Shown in pieces: positions 17,837 through 26,463 of a DNA stretch of 64,000 nt (its first letter is position 1; each line of letters opens with the position of its first letter). Both the position numbers and the translations under genes were made by a program. Location: contig NZ_KV917369.1 in assembly GCF_002019595.1 (NCBI RefSeq), positions 4,108,624 through 4,172,623 on the forward strand, written 5' to 3'. The notes under the pieces were generated by a model. It ran no database searches. It saw nothing but the letters and a program-made list of their open reading frames with translations, and was not told where the DNA came from. Origin of the DNA: Priestia abyssalis (lineage in GTDB: Bacteria; Bacillota; Bacilli; Bacillales; Bacillaceae_H).

Positions 17837-19213
17837 ATGAATCAAACATTTTCAACAAAGGAGAAGATCAAACAATTCGCGGCGATTTTATTCCCTATAT
17901 TGATAACGCAATTTGCCATGTTTTCAATGAACTTTTTTGATACGATGATGTCTGGGCGTGTAAGTGCCAATGACCTCGCGGGTGTGGCAATCGGAGCCAA
18001 TTTGTGGGTTCCGGTTTTTACAGGGTTAAGCGGCATTCTAATGGCCGTCACACCGCTTGTTGCTCAGCTTGTTGGAGCTAATGAAAAGGAGAAAGTGCCC
18101 TTCTCTGTTACTCAAGCTCTTTATGTATCAATTTTGATGGCACTTTTTGTGTTAGGAATTGGCGTTCTCTTTTTAGAATCCATTTTAATGAATATGAATT
18201 TAGAATCGGAAGTGCGAAGAATTGCTAAGCAATACTTGCTGGCATTGGCGATTGGAATCATTCCTCTGTTCATTTATACGGTTCTCCGTAATTTTGTAGA
18301 TGCTCTTGGAAAAACAAGAGTCACCATGGTCATCACTCTTTTATCGTTACCAATTAATGTTGCATTTAACTATGTGCTCATTTTTGGTAAATTTGGGTTC
18401 CCTTCCCTTGGAGGCGTGGGTGCAGGTGTGGCAACAGCTATCACCTATTGGGTCATTTTCGGGATTACGCTTTTTATTACAATCCGGATGAATCCCTTTT
18501 CTGCTTATCGCCTCTTTCGAAAACTATATGCTCCTTCCTGGAAAAATTGGAAAGAACTCCTGAAAATTGGTATTCCAATTGGATTTGCCATCTTTTTCGA
18601 AACGAGCATTTTTGCAGCTGTAACTCTTCTTATGAGTGCATATGACACGAATACGATCGCATCACACCAAGCTGCCATTAATTTCGCTTCCTTTTTATAT
18701 ATGATTCCGCTCAGCATATCAATGGCTTTAACCATTGTCGTTGGGTTTGAAGTCGGAGCGAAACGTTATAAGGATGCCCGTCAATACAGCCGTTTAGGCG
18801 TCTCCACGGCTGTATTCATGTCTTTTATTTGCGGCATCTTTTTATTCTATTTGCGTGAACCGATTGCCGGAATGTATACGACAGAGACAGAGGTATTAGC
18901 TTTAACCTCCCATTTCTTGGTTTATGCGATTTTCTTCCAGCTTTCAGATGCGCTGCAGGCGCCTATTCAAGGAGCATTACGTGGATATAAAGACGTCAAT
19001 GTAACCTTCCTTATGGCGCTCATTTCCTACTGGGTTATTGGACTTCCGCTTGGATATCTATTGGCCAACTACACCCATTTAGAAGCATTTGGCTATTGGA
19101 TTGGACTGATCACAGGACTCGCCGCAGGAGCCTGCGGACTTTCTTATCGTTTAATTTCCGTTCAGCGTCGTTTTAAACAAATGAACGAAGCGCTTGAAAA
19201 ATCTGCTGGTTAA
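17837..19213 (+). CDS. MATE-family multidrug/cation antiporter
   Basis: Membrane exporter of 458 residues with about twelve helices in two repeats. Each half opens with a MATE signature: FPILITQFAMFSMNFFDTMM at 17-36 and IGIPIGFAIFFETSIFA in the second half. QAPIQGALRGYKDV is another conserved NorM-type segment. It probably exports cationic drugs or dyes using sodium or protons; the substrate cannot be read from sequence. The ATG follows gttgaggt. It is monocistronic, with repeats on both sides. Confidence 0.92.
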   Translation: MNQTFSTKEKIKQFAAILFPILITQFAMFSMNFFDTMMSGRVSANDLAGVAIGANLWVPVFTGLSGILMAVTPLVAQLVGANEKEKVPFSVTQALYVSILMALFVLGIGVLFLESILMNMNLESEVRRIAKQYLLALAIGIIPLFIYTVLRNFVDALGKTRVTMVITLLSLPINVAFNYVLIFGKFGFPSLGGVGAGVATAITYWVIFGITLFITIRMNPFSAYRLFRKLYAPSWKNWKELLKIGIPIGFAIFFETSIFAAVTLLMSAYDTNTIASHQAAINFASFLYMIPLSISMALTIVVGFEVGAKRYKDARQYSRLGVSTAVFMSFICGIFLFYLREPIAGMYTTETEVLALTSHFLVYAIFFQLSDALQAPIQGALRGYKDVNVTFLMALISYWVIGLPLGYLLANYTHLEAFGYWIGLITGLAAGACGLSYRLISVQRRFKQMNEALEKSAG

Positions 19214-19280
19214 AGGAATTAGCCGCTAGACAGGCCGTAGACCTGATTCATCAATCTATAATAGACCCTCATTTTTTATA

Positions 19281-19328
19281 GAGGAAACTCCCATCCGTGG
19301 GATTTTCCTGCCCATTAATGAAGGATAA
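19281..19328. repeat. Repeat family C, copy 1
   Basis: Shares the blocks GAGGAAACT, GTGGGATTTTCC and GCCCATTAATGAAGGATAA with the longer copy at 33961-34112. It directly precedes a family A palindrome. Confidence 0.55.
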
Positions 19329-19330
19329 AA

Positions 19331-19375
19331 GCCCCGTCGCGAAAATTTAATTTTCCTGGATTTTCACGACGGGGC
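19331..19375 (+). terminator. Family A palindrome acting as MATE terminator (A10)
   Basis: GCCCCGTCGCGAAAA pairs with TTTTCACGACGGGGC, then CTCTTTATTTG. It is the central palindrome of family A without its other parts, about 120 bases after the MATE stop codon. Confidence 0.65.
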
Positions 19376-19449
19376 CTCTTTATTTGTTTATTCCCACAGA
19401 AATGCAAAATAATCCCTTCCATTTAATGTAATATTTTGTTAAAATACAT

Positions 19450-19481
19450 TTGGTTAACCCCTTCTAAAAAAAGCGGTTAAC
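19450..19481 (+). promoter_or_regulatory. BirA (biotin repressor) operator of bioY
   Basis: Two half-sites, TTGGTTAACC at 19450-19459 and GGTTAAC at 19475-19481, are separated by 15 bases. This is the arrangement of Firmicute BirA operators (GTTAAC half-sites about 15 apart). It lies 28 bases before the bioY start, so biotin would repress bioY. Confidence 0.8.
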
Positions 19482-19508
19482 TTTTTTGTATGAGGAGAGG
19501 AAACATTC

Positions 19509-20087
19509 ATGCTAAATAAAAATACATACTTATGGACGGTCTGTTTGTTATTTATTGGATTAATGGGGATTAGCGCAAATATTACCCCGTATTTGAAAAT
19601 TGGCGGAATTCCTGTAACGTTGCAGCTGTTACTTGCCATTTTGGCGGGTGGCATGCTCGGCAGTAAGTTAGGAATGATTACAATGCATCTTTACGTCCTG
19701 ATCGGTTTGGCAGGCGCCCCCATTTTCGCTGAGTTTAAAGGAGGAATTGATGCTTCCCTTAATTCTACCTTTGGATTTGTGCTGTCATTTATCTTGGTGG
19801 CCTATATTACTGGAAAAGTTATTGAACGCCAGGAAGTTCCTACATTCCTTACTTATATGTTTGCTAGTTTATTGGGTCTTCTTACCAATTATATGATTGG
19901 AACAAATTATATGTATGCTGCATTCCAACTATGGACCGAAGCACCTGAAGGTTTTAATTATCGGCTTATATGGTCATGGATACTTCTATATTTACCGTTG
20001 GACATACTCGTAGCCGTTCTATCTGCTTCCATTCTTTTTCACCTTCGAAAAGCGCCGCTGTTTAAAAATCTTTTAACTAATGCCTGA
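19509..20087 (+). CDS. bioY: Biotin transporter S component BioY
   Basis: Membrane substrate-binding component for biotin uptake, working alone or with an ECF module encoded elsewhere. The 192-residue protein has about six helices and the BioY hallmarks PYLKIGGIPVTLQ near residues 27-39 and GLAGAPIFA near 67-75. A strong gaggagagg site precedes the ATG. The BirA-type operator upstream supports the assignment. No biotin synthesis genes are nearby. Confidence 0.95.
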   Translation: MLNKNTYLWTVCLLFIGLMGISANITPYLKIGGIPVTLQLLLAILAGGMLGSKLGMITMHLYVLIGLAGAPIFAEFKGGIDASLNSTFGFVLSFILVAYITGKVIERQEVPTFLTYMFASLLGLLTNYMIGTNYMYAAFQLWTEAPEGFNYRLIWSWILLYLPLDILVAVLSASILFHLRKAPLFKNLLTNA

Positions 20088-20253
20088 TCTCTGATTCATG
20101 TTATTTCCGTTTTTGTCTATAAAAGAGTTCTATTCAATCTCTTAACAATACTAGCGTTTTTATTTTATTAATAGCCTTTTTGCTTATGTATCTCCGCTTA
20201 ACTCATCAGGTCTCCGTATAAGCAGTTGGCAGAAGAACGTCAGGCTACTTACG

Positions 20254-20296
20254 TAAATAAAGGGAATCGGTGTTTTTTACCTATTCCCCTTATTTA
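20254..20296. repeat. Family D hairpin, copy 2
   Basis: An 18-bp stem with mismatches around the T-rich loop GTTTTTT, followed by TTTATGTGGATTGAAT. The loop and 3' flank (TATGTGGATT) match the copy at 17723. Confidence 0.6.
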
Positions 20297-20332
20297 TGTT
20301 TATGTGGATTGAATTACCATCATTCACATGAC

Positions 20333-20467
20333 AATACGTCCACTGTAGGCAGTATCCATTATGTAAAGGCTGGAGAAACGCTGTACATAATTTCGAGGAA
20401 ATATTCCAACTGGGAAGCGATTAATCCGTATGTATATTTAAAACATTGGGAGTCTTTATCCAATTAA
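20333..20467 (+). pseudogene. LysM-domain remnant
   Basis: The frame reads SIHYVKAGETLYIISRKY, then SNWEAINPYVYLK and a stop. This matches the first two thirds of a LysM peptidoglycan-binding repeat (YTVKAGDTLYSIARKYN pattern). There is no start codon with a ribosome binding site and nothing recognisable upstream, so it is probably the relic of a cell-wall or spore-coat gene. Most of the rest of 20088-20510 is repeats. Confidence 0.5.
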
Positions 20468-20471
20468 AGTT

Positions 20472-20518
20472 ATAAATAATGTGTCATGGGGTCTACTAGC
20501 CCATGATGTATTATTTAT
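20472..20518 (-). terminator. Terminator of rtp
   Basis: A 19-bp stem (20472-20490 with 20500-20518) with a few mismatches around CATGGG/CCCATG overlaps the last codons of rtp. Confidence 0.6.
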
Positions 20519-20897
20519 GTATCGGACTGAAATTATCTCGAATCGCTTTCTTCAGCATCGCCTCACATCGCTCCAATTCCACTTTCAATTGCTGTTTATA
20601 ACGCTGCGCTTTTTCATAGCCCCCATCGGTAAATTTATAATAGACTACCTCTTGGAATTTCATTCCCTCTTTTTTCTTTTTGACTTGCTTTAAAATTCCG
20701 TCTTCTATTAAATCATGCAGAGCTTTATATACTTCCGAATGATTTGGGCGAAAACCATATGGGCGAAATTCATCTCGCAAAACGTCCAATAATTTTAATC
20801 CATATAATCTTTCTTGTTCAGTCATCGTAATCATATACAGTTTTAAAAAAGCACGTTGTTTAACTAAAAAACCGCTCGAACTTCTTTTCTCTCCCAT
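20511..20897 (-). CDS. rtp: Replication terminator protein RTP
   Basis: Dimeric winged-helix protein that binds Ter sites and blocks the replicative helicase in one direction, ending chromosome replication. The sequence follows B. subtilis RTP almost throughout: EKRSSSGFLVKQRAFLKLYM, TMTEQERLYGLKLLDVL, PNHSEVYKALHDLIEDGILK, then the C-terminal dimerisation helix QLKVELERCEAMLKKAI. It is slightly longer at the end (SPIHK). A frame extends to 20906, but homology begins at MGEKRSS, so the ATG at 20897 is chosen (128 residues). A PadR regulator shares the fold but lacks this conservation. A 44-codon ORF lies 19 bp upstream and probably shares its transcript. Confidence 0.95.
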   Translation of the reverse strand: MGEKRSSSGFLVKQRAFLKLYMITMTEQERLYGLKLLDVLRDEFRPYGFRPNHSEVYKALHDLIEDGILKQVKKKKEGMKFQEVVYYKFTDGGYEKAQRYKQQLKVELERCEAMLKKAIRDNFSPIHK

Positions 20898-20916
20898 TGT
20901 CACCATCCCTTTCCCT

Positions 20917-21051
20917 TCATCCAGTCTTTTGTTTCATATCAGCATCAGAGTAATCAACCACTTCAATATATGGTTTATCTGAGGTCATAACGTATCTGGT
21001 TTTCATCAATAGTTCCAGCACTGTATTTAATAAGTATACGTGATTTATCAT
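20917..21051 (-). CDS. Small hypothetical protein (44 residues) upstream of rtp
   Basis: A short ORF starting at ATG 21051 after aagggataga and ending in TGA 19 bases before rtp. The protein begins MINHVYLLNTVLELLMKTRY and continues through SDKPYIEVVDYSDADMKQ to the stop. It has an amphipathic helical start and an acidic end, no signal peptide and no membrane helix. I do not recognise it. Spacing and strand suggest co-transcription with rtp. Confidence 0.6.
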   Translation of the reverse strand: MINHVYLLNTVLELLMKTRYVMTSDKPYIEVVDYSDADMKQKTG

Positions 21052-21623
21052 TCTATCCCTTCTAATATACTGCAAATTCATTCTTATTTCATCTTGTATG
21101 CCTTGTTTCTTCTATATTAATAGATAACACTAAATATAGATTAATAAACCTTTTTAATAGTCTTTCATTTAGAACAAGGATTTATTAAATTATTTTTCTT
21201 TCCATTCATATTACCGTTCCAAGCTTGTAAATCAAAAAATGAACGATGAACGTTTAACATTCAATCGGATGAATAAATTGGGAAGGATATTATACTAAGT
21301 AGTAGCCTATCAGTAAAAATGATTTTCCAAAAAAATATTTTGCATATCCAAAAATTTTATTTTAAATTTATACGTTTATATGTTATTTTTATTTATGTTC
21401 GATTTTAAACATGCATTTATTTAATTAATATATGCCACGTATTTGAACAAGCAAGTATCCCCTTAATTCCCACTCAATTTGTATTGTATACGGGGATTTT
21501 TAAATACTATTATAGAAAAATAGTTGGTTTTAAAAATGATTTTTTAATGTAAGAGTTTACAAAACAAATAGACTTATACATTCTCTTCCAACAAGAATAT
21601 ACATTCGAGGTGAAACACTGCAC
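21052..21623. other. 572-bp A/T-rich gap upstream of rtp, possible Ter region
   Basis: No gene is supported. In B. subtilis a Ter site overlaps the rtp promoter, so one is expected here. The best partial match I see is ACTAAAT in AGATAACACTAAATATAGA near 21123-21141, but the CTATGTAC core of Ter is absent. A ribosome binding site (gaggtgaaac) for the downstream gene lies near 21608. Confidence 0.4.
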
Positions 21624-22991
21624 ATGGAAAAACAACAACTAAAAACAGCAGCATATTCTATGCAAGATTATTTAAAATTCCTCATTCCGTCATTCATCGG
21701 AATTTTTTTATTCATCGTTCCCGTTACGTATAAAGCTGAATTAACCATTCCGGTAGCGATGATGGCCAAGATTGTCCAAAACGTGTTAGGCAGCTCATTG
21801 CCAACCATTATGACCATCCTCATGGTCCTGTCAGCGATAGCAACCCTTTTGATAAAGATATCTAATCCTGCATTCGTTCAAAAAAAAGGGTACATCCAAA
21901 CACTTTTTCATGTTTCTCCAATTTGGGCAGCGGCACGCATACTTGGAGCTGTTTTTGCCGTGATTGCATTATTACAAAGCGGGCCTGAAATGATTTGGTC
22001 AGAAAATACCGGAGGCTTATTGCTGAACGACTTAATACCAGTTTTATTTTCCGTATTTTTGTTTGCCGGGCTTCTTCTGCCACTTTTAATGAATTTTGGC
22101 CTTCTGGAATTTTGCGGTGCCTTATTTATTAAATTTATGCGACCGATTTTTACGCTGCCTGGAAGATCTTCCATCGACTGTTTGGCATCATGGTTAGGAG
22201 ACGGCACCGTCGGAGTGCTGCTTACAAGTAAACAGTATGAAGAAGGCTATTATACAAAACGTGAAGCAGCTGTAATCGGGACAACCTTTTCCGTTGTATC
22301 GATTACATTCAGCATTGTCATTTTAGCCCAAATGAAGCTTGAACACCTTATTTTACCTTATTATTTGACAATTGTATTGGCAGGCTTGGCTGCAGCAGTC
22401 ATTTCACCGCGCATCCCGCCGCTGTCGCGCAAACCGGATACATTTTACGAACACGCCGAAAATCCTTCATTAGATGAAGCGATCCCGGCTGGTTACACCC
22501 CGTTTCGCTGGGGTATAAGGCAAGCTGTTGAAACGGCGAGAAATGGAAAAAGCATCGATGCCTTTTTTAAAGAAGGATTTCAAAATGTCCTGGATTTATG
22601 GCTAGGGGTTGTACCAATTGTTATGGCGCTTGGCACGCTTGCATTAATGGTTGCTGAATATACACCCGTCTTCCAATGGCTTGGAGCTCCTTTCATTCCT
22701 ATTTTAACGCTGCTTCAAGTGCCGGAAGCCGCTCAAGCTGCCCAAACGATGGTAATCGGCTTCGCTGATATGTTCTTGCCTTCCGTCATCGGAATGGAAA
22801 TTGAAAATGATATGACACGCTTCATCATTGCTTGCGTATCCGTTACTCAATTAATTTATATGTCAGAGGTCGGAGGCTTGCTGCTTGGATCAAAAATCCC
22901 TGTATCATTCCTTGAATTGATTATTATCTTTATTCAACGCACACTCATTACACTGCCTATTATCGTATTGATGGCAAACTTTATTTTTTAA
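21624..22991 (+). CDS. YjiH-family membrane protein with nucleoside-recognition (Gate) domains
   Basis: 455-residue integral membrane protein with about ten helices. It matches the YjiH/nucleoside-recognition group: an N-terminal IPSFIGIFLFIVPVTY segment, a first Gate-like block with FGLLEFCGALF and LASWLGDGTVGVLLTSKQYE (residues about 155-205), and a second with GFADMFLPSVIG and MSEVGGLLLGSKIPVSFLEL near the end. A transport role for nucleosides or related solutes is assumed for the family but not shown. It stands alone, with a repeat copy directly after its stop. Confidence 0.8.
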   Translation: MEKQQLKTAAYSMQDYLKFLIPSFIGIFLFIVPVTYKAELTIPVAMMAKIVQNVLGSSLPTIMTILMVLSAIATLLIKISNPAFVQKKGYIQTLFHVSPIWAAARILGAVFAVIALLQSGPEMIWSENTGGLLLNDLIPVLFSVFLFAGLLLPLLMNFGLLEFCGALFIKFMRPIFTLPGRSSIDCLASWLGDGTVGVLLTSKQYEEGYYTKREAAVIGTTFSVVSITFSIVILAQMKLEHLILPYYLTIVLAGLAAAVISPRIPPLSRKPDTFYEHAENPSLDEAIPAGYTPFRWGIRQAVETARNGKSIDAFFKEGFQNVLDLWLGVVPIVMALGTLALMVAEYTPVFQWLGAPFIPILTLLQVPEAAQAAQTMVIGFADMFLPSVIGMEIENDMTRFIIACVSVTQLIYMSEVGGLLLGSKIPVSFLELIIIFIQRTLITLPIIVLMANFIF

Positions 22992-22995
22992 TAAA

Positions 22996-23148
22996 GAAGA
23001 TGAGCCAAAAGATATGCAAAGCATATCTTTTGGCTCATCTTCCTGAAAGGACCCGTCATGAGAATCCAGCAGCATCAAGGATTTAGTGGCGGGTCCTTTC
23101 AGAAAAAAATATTTTTACGACCTGTTCAAGACTTATAAAACAGCCGCT
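22996..23148. repeat. Dispersed repeat family A, full-length copy (A2)
   Basis: Hairpin 1 is a near-perfect stem around AGATATGC/GCATATCT flanked by GATGAGCC and GGCTCATC. Then comes the palindrome CCTGAAAGGACCCGTCA ... GGGTCCTTTCAG, then a tail ending GACTTATAAAACAGCCGC. It follows the YjiH-like gene and can terminate it. Confidence 0.85.
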
Positions 23149-23247
23149 AATGGAAGTTTCCTTTATATTTTGACTCGGTTAAATAACGATGTTGATTTCA
23201 CCATTTTTGATTCATTCGTGCAAAATGAAAAATAAATCAGCCTTCTC

Positions 23248-24324
23248 TTACCGTTTCGCTCTTGTATATATTTTTCTGATCAACTCATCCATTACTTGCG
23301 TTGCGGTTTGTGATTGTTTGACCATTCCCACTCCCTGCCCTGCCCAAAGAGACATATAATTCGGATCTTGGCAGGCTGCAGCTTGTTTTCTCATCACACT
23401 TGTAAGATCATGCTGCATCGGATAAGGTAAAATATTTTCGATTTGTTTCTCCATTTCCTCCATAAACGTATTGCGAATACCGCGAGCATACTTTCCTGAA
23501 AATGCTTTCGTCATCATCGTACTTTGTTCATCACTGCTAATGATTTTTTCTTTATACACAGGATGAGCCCCGCTTTCCTCTGTCGCCAAAAAAACGGTTC
23601 CAAGCTGGACTCCCTGTGCCCCGATAGCCATAGCCGCCTTAATACCTCGGCCATCCATGATCCCGCCGGCTGCAATGACCGGAATGGTGACACAATCCAC
23701 AATTTGTGGAACTAACGCCATCGTTCCCACACTCACTTCTTCTTTCGTATCCGGAAAATTCCCGCGATGTCCTCCCGCTTCGCTTCCTTGTACCACTATC
23801 GCATCCATCCCGCTTTCCTCCAGCACAATTGCTTCCGCAGCCGTTGTAGCCGTTCCAATAAGTATGACGCCTTTTTCCTTCAAACGCGAAACGACTTCAC
23901 GCCCCGGAGCTCCAAAGGTAAAGGAACAAACAGCCGCTCCCTCTTCAAGTATTGCGTCGATTTGATTATCAAAAATGGACGAATAATTCTTTATAACAGG
24001 TTCTTCTTCTACTTTTAATTTTTCAAAATACGGTTTTAATACTTCCAAAGCTTTTTGATAATATTCATCTTTTAAAGTCGTAGCCTCAACAGACGGAACA
24101 AACACATTTACATTAAATGGGTTATTTGTTATTTGTTTTGTATCACGAATGGCTTTCGACATCTCACTCGCTGTCATATAACCTGCGCCGATCGACCCGA
24201 GCGCCCCATAATTTGAAACGGCAGCAATCAGTTCCGGTGTGGTAATCCCTCCGGCCATCCCAGCTTGAATGATCGGATAGATCAAGTTAAGCTTTTTCGT
24301 AAATGCATTTTCATTCCAGCTCAT
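23248..24324 (-). CDS. Nitronate monooxygenase / 2-nitropropane dioxygenase-like flavoprotein
   Basis: FMN-binding TIM-barrel enzyme of about 358 residues. Motifs are PIIQAGMAGGITTPELIAAV at the start, VQGSEAGGHRG in the centre, VIAAGGIMDGRGI and GAQGVQLGTVFLATEES, all typical of the NMO family that oxidises nitronates such as propionate-3-nitronate. FabK-type enoyl-ACP reductases share these motifs and remain possible. The frame is open to 24342, but a ggagagg site inside it points to the ATG at 24324. Confidence 0.85.
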   Translation of the reverse strand: MSWNENAFTKKLNLIYPIIQAGMAGGITTPELIAAVSNYGALGSIGAGYMTASEMSKAIRDTKQITNNPFNVNVFVPSVEATTLKDEYYQKALEVLKPYFEKLKVEEEPVIKNYSSIFDNQIDAILEEGAAVCSFTFGAPGREVVSRLKEKGVILIGTATTAAEAIVLEESGMDAIVVQGSEAGGHRGNFPDTKEEVSVGTMALVPQIVDCVTIPVIAAGGIMDGRGIKAAMAIGAQGVQLGTVFLATEESGAHPVYKEKIISSDEQSTMMTKAFSGKYARGIRNTFMEEMEKQIENILPYPMQHDLTSVMRKQAAACQDPNYMSLWAGQGVGMVKQSQTATQVMDELIRKIYTRAKR

Positions 24325-24816
24325 ATTTTCCTCTCCATTCACATTTTGGTCTTCCTCATTTAATAATTAAAGATTGCTTTCTGTTTTCCTTTTTCATTTC
24401 CCATATATATAAGCCTCATGTAATAAAATAATTGAACACTTTCAATTTAATCAGCAATTTAGATTGATTTAGAACATTCGACATGAACAAAGACCGGCCA
24501 AGCAAAATCTTTTAGACGTAAGCAGGATTATCAATCATGAAGATTCTCAATGGAATACCTATAGAAGATAATCATTTTTTATTCATTTGAAAATTATTTA
24601 AAAATCAAAAAATAATATATCAAGAAACCTGATAAATTAATTGATAGACGCTCATTTATCCATTATTATCATTAAATAACAACAAAATGTTGAAAAAAAA
24701 GCCGAATTGTTATTTAATAATATTATGTGAAATTTCGGATAGAATAATAGTTTTACAGATTGATATTCATATTTATAAAAAAATGCGAATAAAAAAACAC
24801 AAAAAGGAGCGACCTT
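24325..24816. other. A/T-rich intergenic region between divergent genes
   Basis: No coding sequence is supported. A candidate plus-strand promoter for the YitT gene is TTTACA-16-TATAAA near 24753-24781. Confidence 0.35.
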
Positions 24817-25461
24817 ATGAAAAAACAAGCCTTACTAATTGTGCTCGGATGCTTTCTCGTCGCATCGGGCATTAAAATGCTTACTTCCGTAGAGCTCGTC
24901 ATCGGCGGAACAGCAGGGATGGGAATGATTCTTCAACATATTACGCCCCTATCATTCGGTACTTTATTTTTCTTCCTCAATATCCCATTTTACTTTTTGG
25001 CTATTATTCAGCTTGGACTTCCCTTTACCATTAAAAGCTTTATTAGCGTTACAATTCTTTCCGTCATGTCGGAAATGCTCGATTATTTCTTTGTATTCAC
25101 TATCCCTTTTCCTCTCATCAGCTCACTGGCTGGAGGCGCCTTGATTGGGTTTGGACTTATTCTTTTATTCCGCTGCGGTTCTTCGCTTGGAGGTATCAAC
25201 ATGTTGTGTGTTTACCTAGATAAACATTATGGTATCAATCCCGGCAAAACTTTGATGGCAACAGATGTGGTCATTGTCGGTTCAGCATTTTTTATCGTCG
25301 GTTTAGAAAAAGTCGCATATTCGATAATAGCCATCTTAGTCATGAGCCATATACTCGGACGCTATCACAAAACGGCCCCGCTTGAAAAAAACAACAAACA
25401 GCTTATCGAAGAGGAAAACGGCTACAAGACGTTACCTTCAAAAACAAAATCTTCTTCATGA
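24817..25461 (+). CDS. YitT-family membrane protein
   Basis: 214 residues with about five membrane helices and the YitT signatures GGTAGMGMIL (residues 30-39) and GFGLILLFRCGSSLGGINML, plus LMATDVVIVG. It ends in a short polar tail and lacks the C-terminal DUF2179 domain found in many Bacillus paralogues. The function of this family is unknown. An aaaaggagc site precedes the ATG. Confidence 0.85.
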   Translation: MKKQALLIVLGCFLVASGIKMLTSVELVIGGTAGMGMILQHITPLSFGTLFFFLNIPFYFLAIIQLGLPFTIKSFISVTILSVMSEMLDYFFVFTIPFPLISSLAGGALIGFGLILLFRCGSSLGGINMLCVYLDKHYGINPGKTLMATDVVIVGSAFFIVGLEKVAYSIIAILVMSHILGRYHKTAPLEKNNKQLIEEENGYKTLPSKTKSSS

Positions 25462-25464
25462 AAG

Positions 25465-25566
25465 AGTGGCTGTATCATAAGTTCTAAACAGATCACAAAA
25501 TTATTTTTATTAAAAGGACCCGTCACTGAATCCTTAATTTTACTGGATTCTTATGACGGGTTCTCC
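25465..25566. repeat. Dispersed repeat family A, inverted partial copy (A3)
   Basis: Tail GTGGCTGTATCATAAGTTC, then AACAGATCACAAAATTATTT, then the palindrome AAAGGACCCGTCACTG ... TTATGACGGGTTC. It is in the opposite orientation to A2 and has no first hairpin. It lies after the YitT gene. Confidence 0.8.
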
Positions 25567-25654
25567 TCTTTCCTTTATTTGTATCGCACTCTTCGCTATA
25601 ATAAATATGCAGGAGTAATTATCTAAAATTTCGGAAAATAAGAGGGGGATTTTT

Positions 25655-26125
25655 ATGAAAAACTATCCTAGTGAAAAAGACATTCATCGAACGTACCACA
25701 GACAAATTTTTAAAATACTTGAGCAAGAACCTTTTGCCCAATTCCTTGGCATGAAATTGATTGAAATCGGCGAGGGAACTGCTACAGCCGAACTTGAGGT
25801 AAAAGAGCATATGCTGAATTCTCATGGAACCGTTCATGGAGCGATTCTCTTTTCACTCGCTGATTATGTGTTCGCAGCTGCAAGCAACTCTTACGGGAAA
25901 ACGTCCGTAGGGCTTTCTACAACGATGAATTTTATGGCACCCGGCATGAAAGGATCACTTCTAAGAGCGACAGCTGAAGAAGAGAAGCGAAACCATCGAA
26001 CAGCCTGGTACAAAATCCGCGTTGAAAGTAACGGGGAACTTTTAGCCACTATGGAAGCATTGGTCTATCGAAAAAATCATTATTTCGTTCCAGTCGAAGA
26101 AATGGAAACGCATACAGGTAAGTAA
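25655..26125 (+). CDS. PaaI-family hotdog thioesterase
   Basis: 156-residue hotdog-fold protein, probably an acyl-CoA thioesterase. The active-site segment NSHGTVHGAILFSLADYVFA (about residues 58-77) with HGG-like HGA and catalytic Asp is typical of PaaI/COG2050, as is GLSTTMNFMAPGMKGSLLRA. The substrate is unknown. A gaggggg site precedes the ATG; a clear terminator follows. Confidence 0.88.
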   Translation: MKNYPSEKDIHRTYHRQIFKILEQEPFAQFLGMKLIEIGEGTATAELEVKEHMLNSHGTVHGAILFSLADYVFAAASNSYGKTSVGLSTTMNFMAPGMKGSLLRATAEEEKRNHRTAWYKIRVESNGELLATMEALVYRKNHYFVPVEEMETHTGK

Positions 26126-26168
26126 GCAGGAACGTAAAAAATGATTTAACTACATATACCATTGCCTT

Positions 26169-26201
26169 AAAGGCAGCCGAAATGATATTTCGGCTGCCTT
26201 T
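26169..26201 (+). terminator. Terminator of the thioesterase gene
   Basis: AAAGGCAGCCGAAAT pairs with ATTTCGGCTGCCTTT around a 3-base loop, about 45 bases after the stop codon. Confidence 0.8.
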
Positions 26202-26274
26202 CCACTTTAAACACCAAACACAAATAACGAACATTTAATCCAAAAAAGTTGATAATGTGCGATTTTAAACTATC

Positions 26275-26311
26275 AGATAATTTTAATAAAATAAAAAATA
26301 TTAAAATATCT
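26275..26311. promoter_or_regulatory. A/T-rich dyad upstream of the EIIC-like gene
   Basis: AGATAATTTTAATA and TATTAAAATATCT form an almost perfect dyad 150-190 bases before the gene. It could be an operator; no regulator is identified. Confidence 0.3.
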
Positions 26312-26463
26312 AATTTTCGTACTATAATAATCAACATATTCCTCTTCTTTTTCCTAAAAGCACATGTGCCGTTTTTTAACGAGAGGTGTAAATCCGAACA
26401 TTCCAAAATAGTGCGCACTTTTTTGGTTGAAAACTGATTATAAGCAAAAGGAGAGCATTCATC

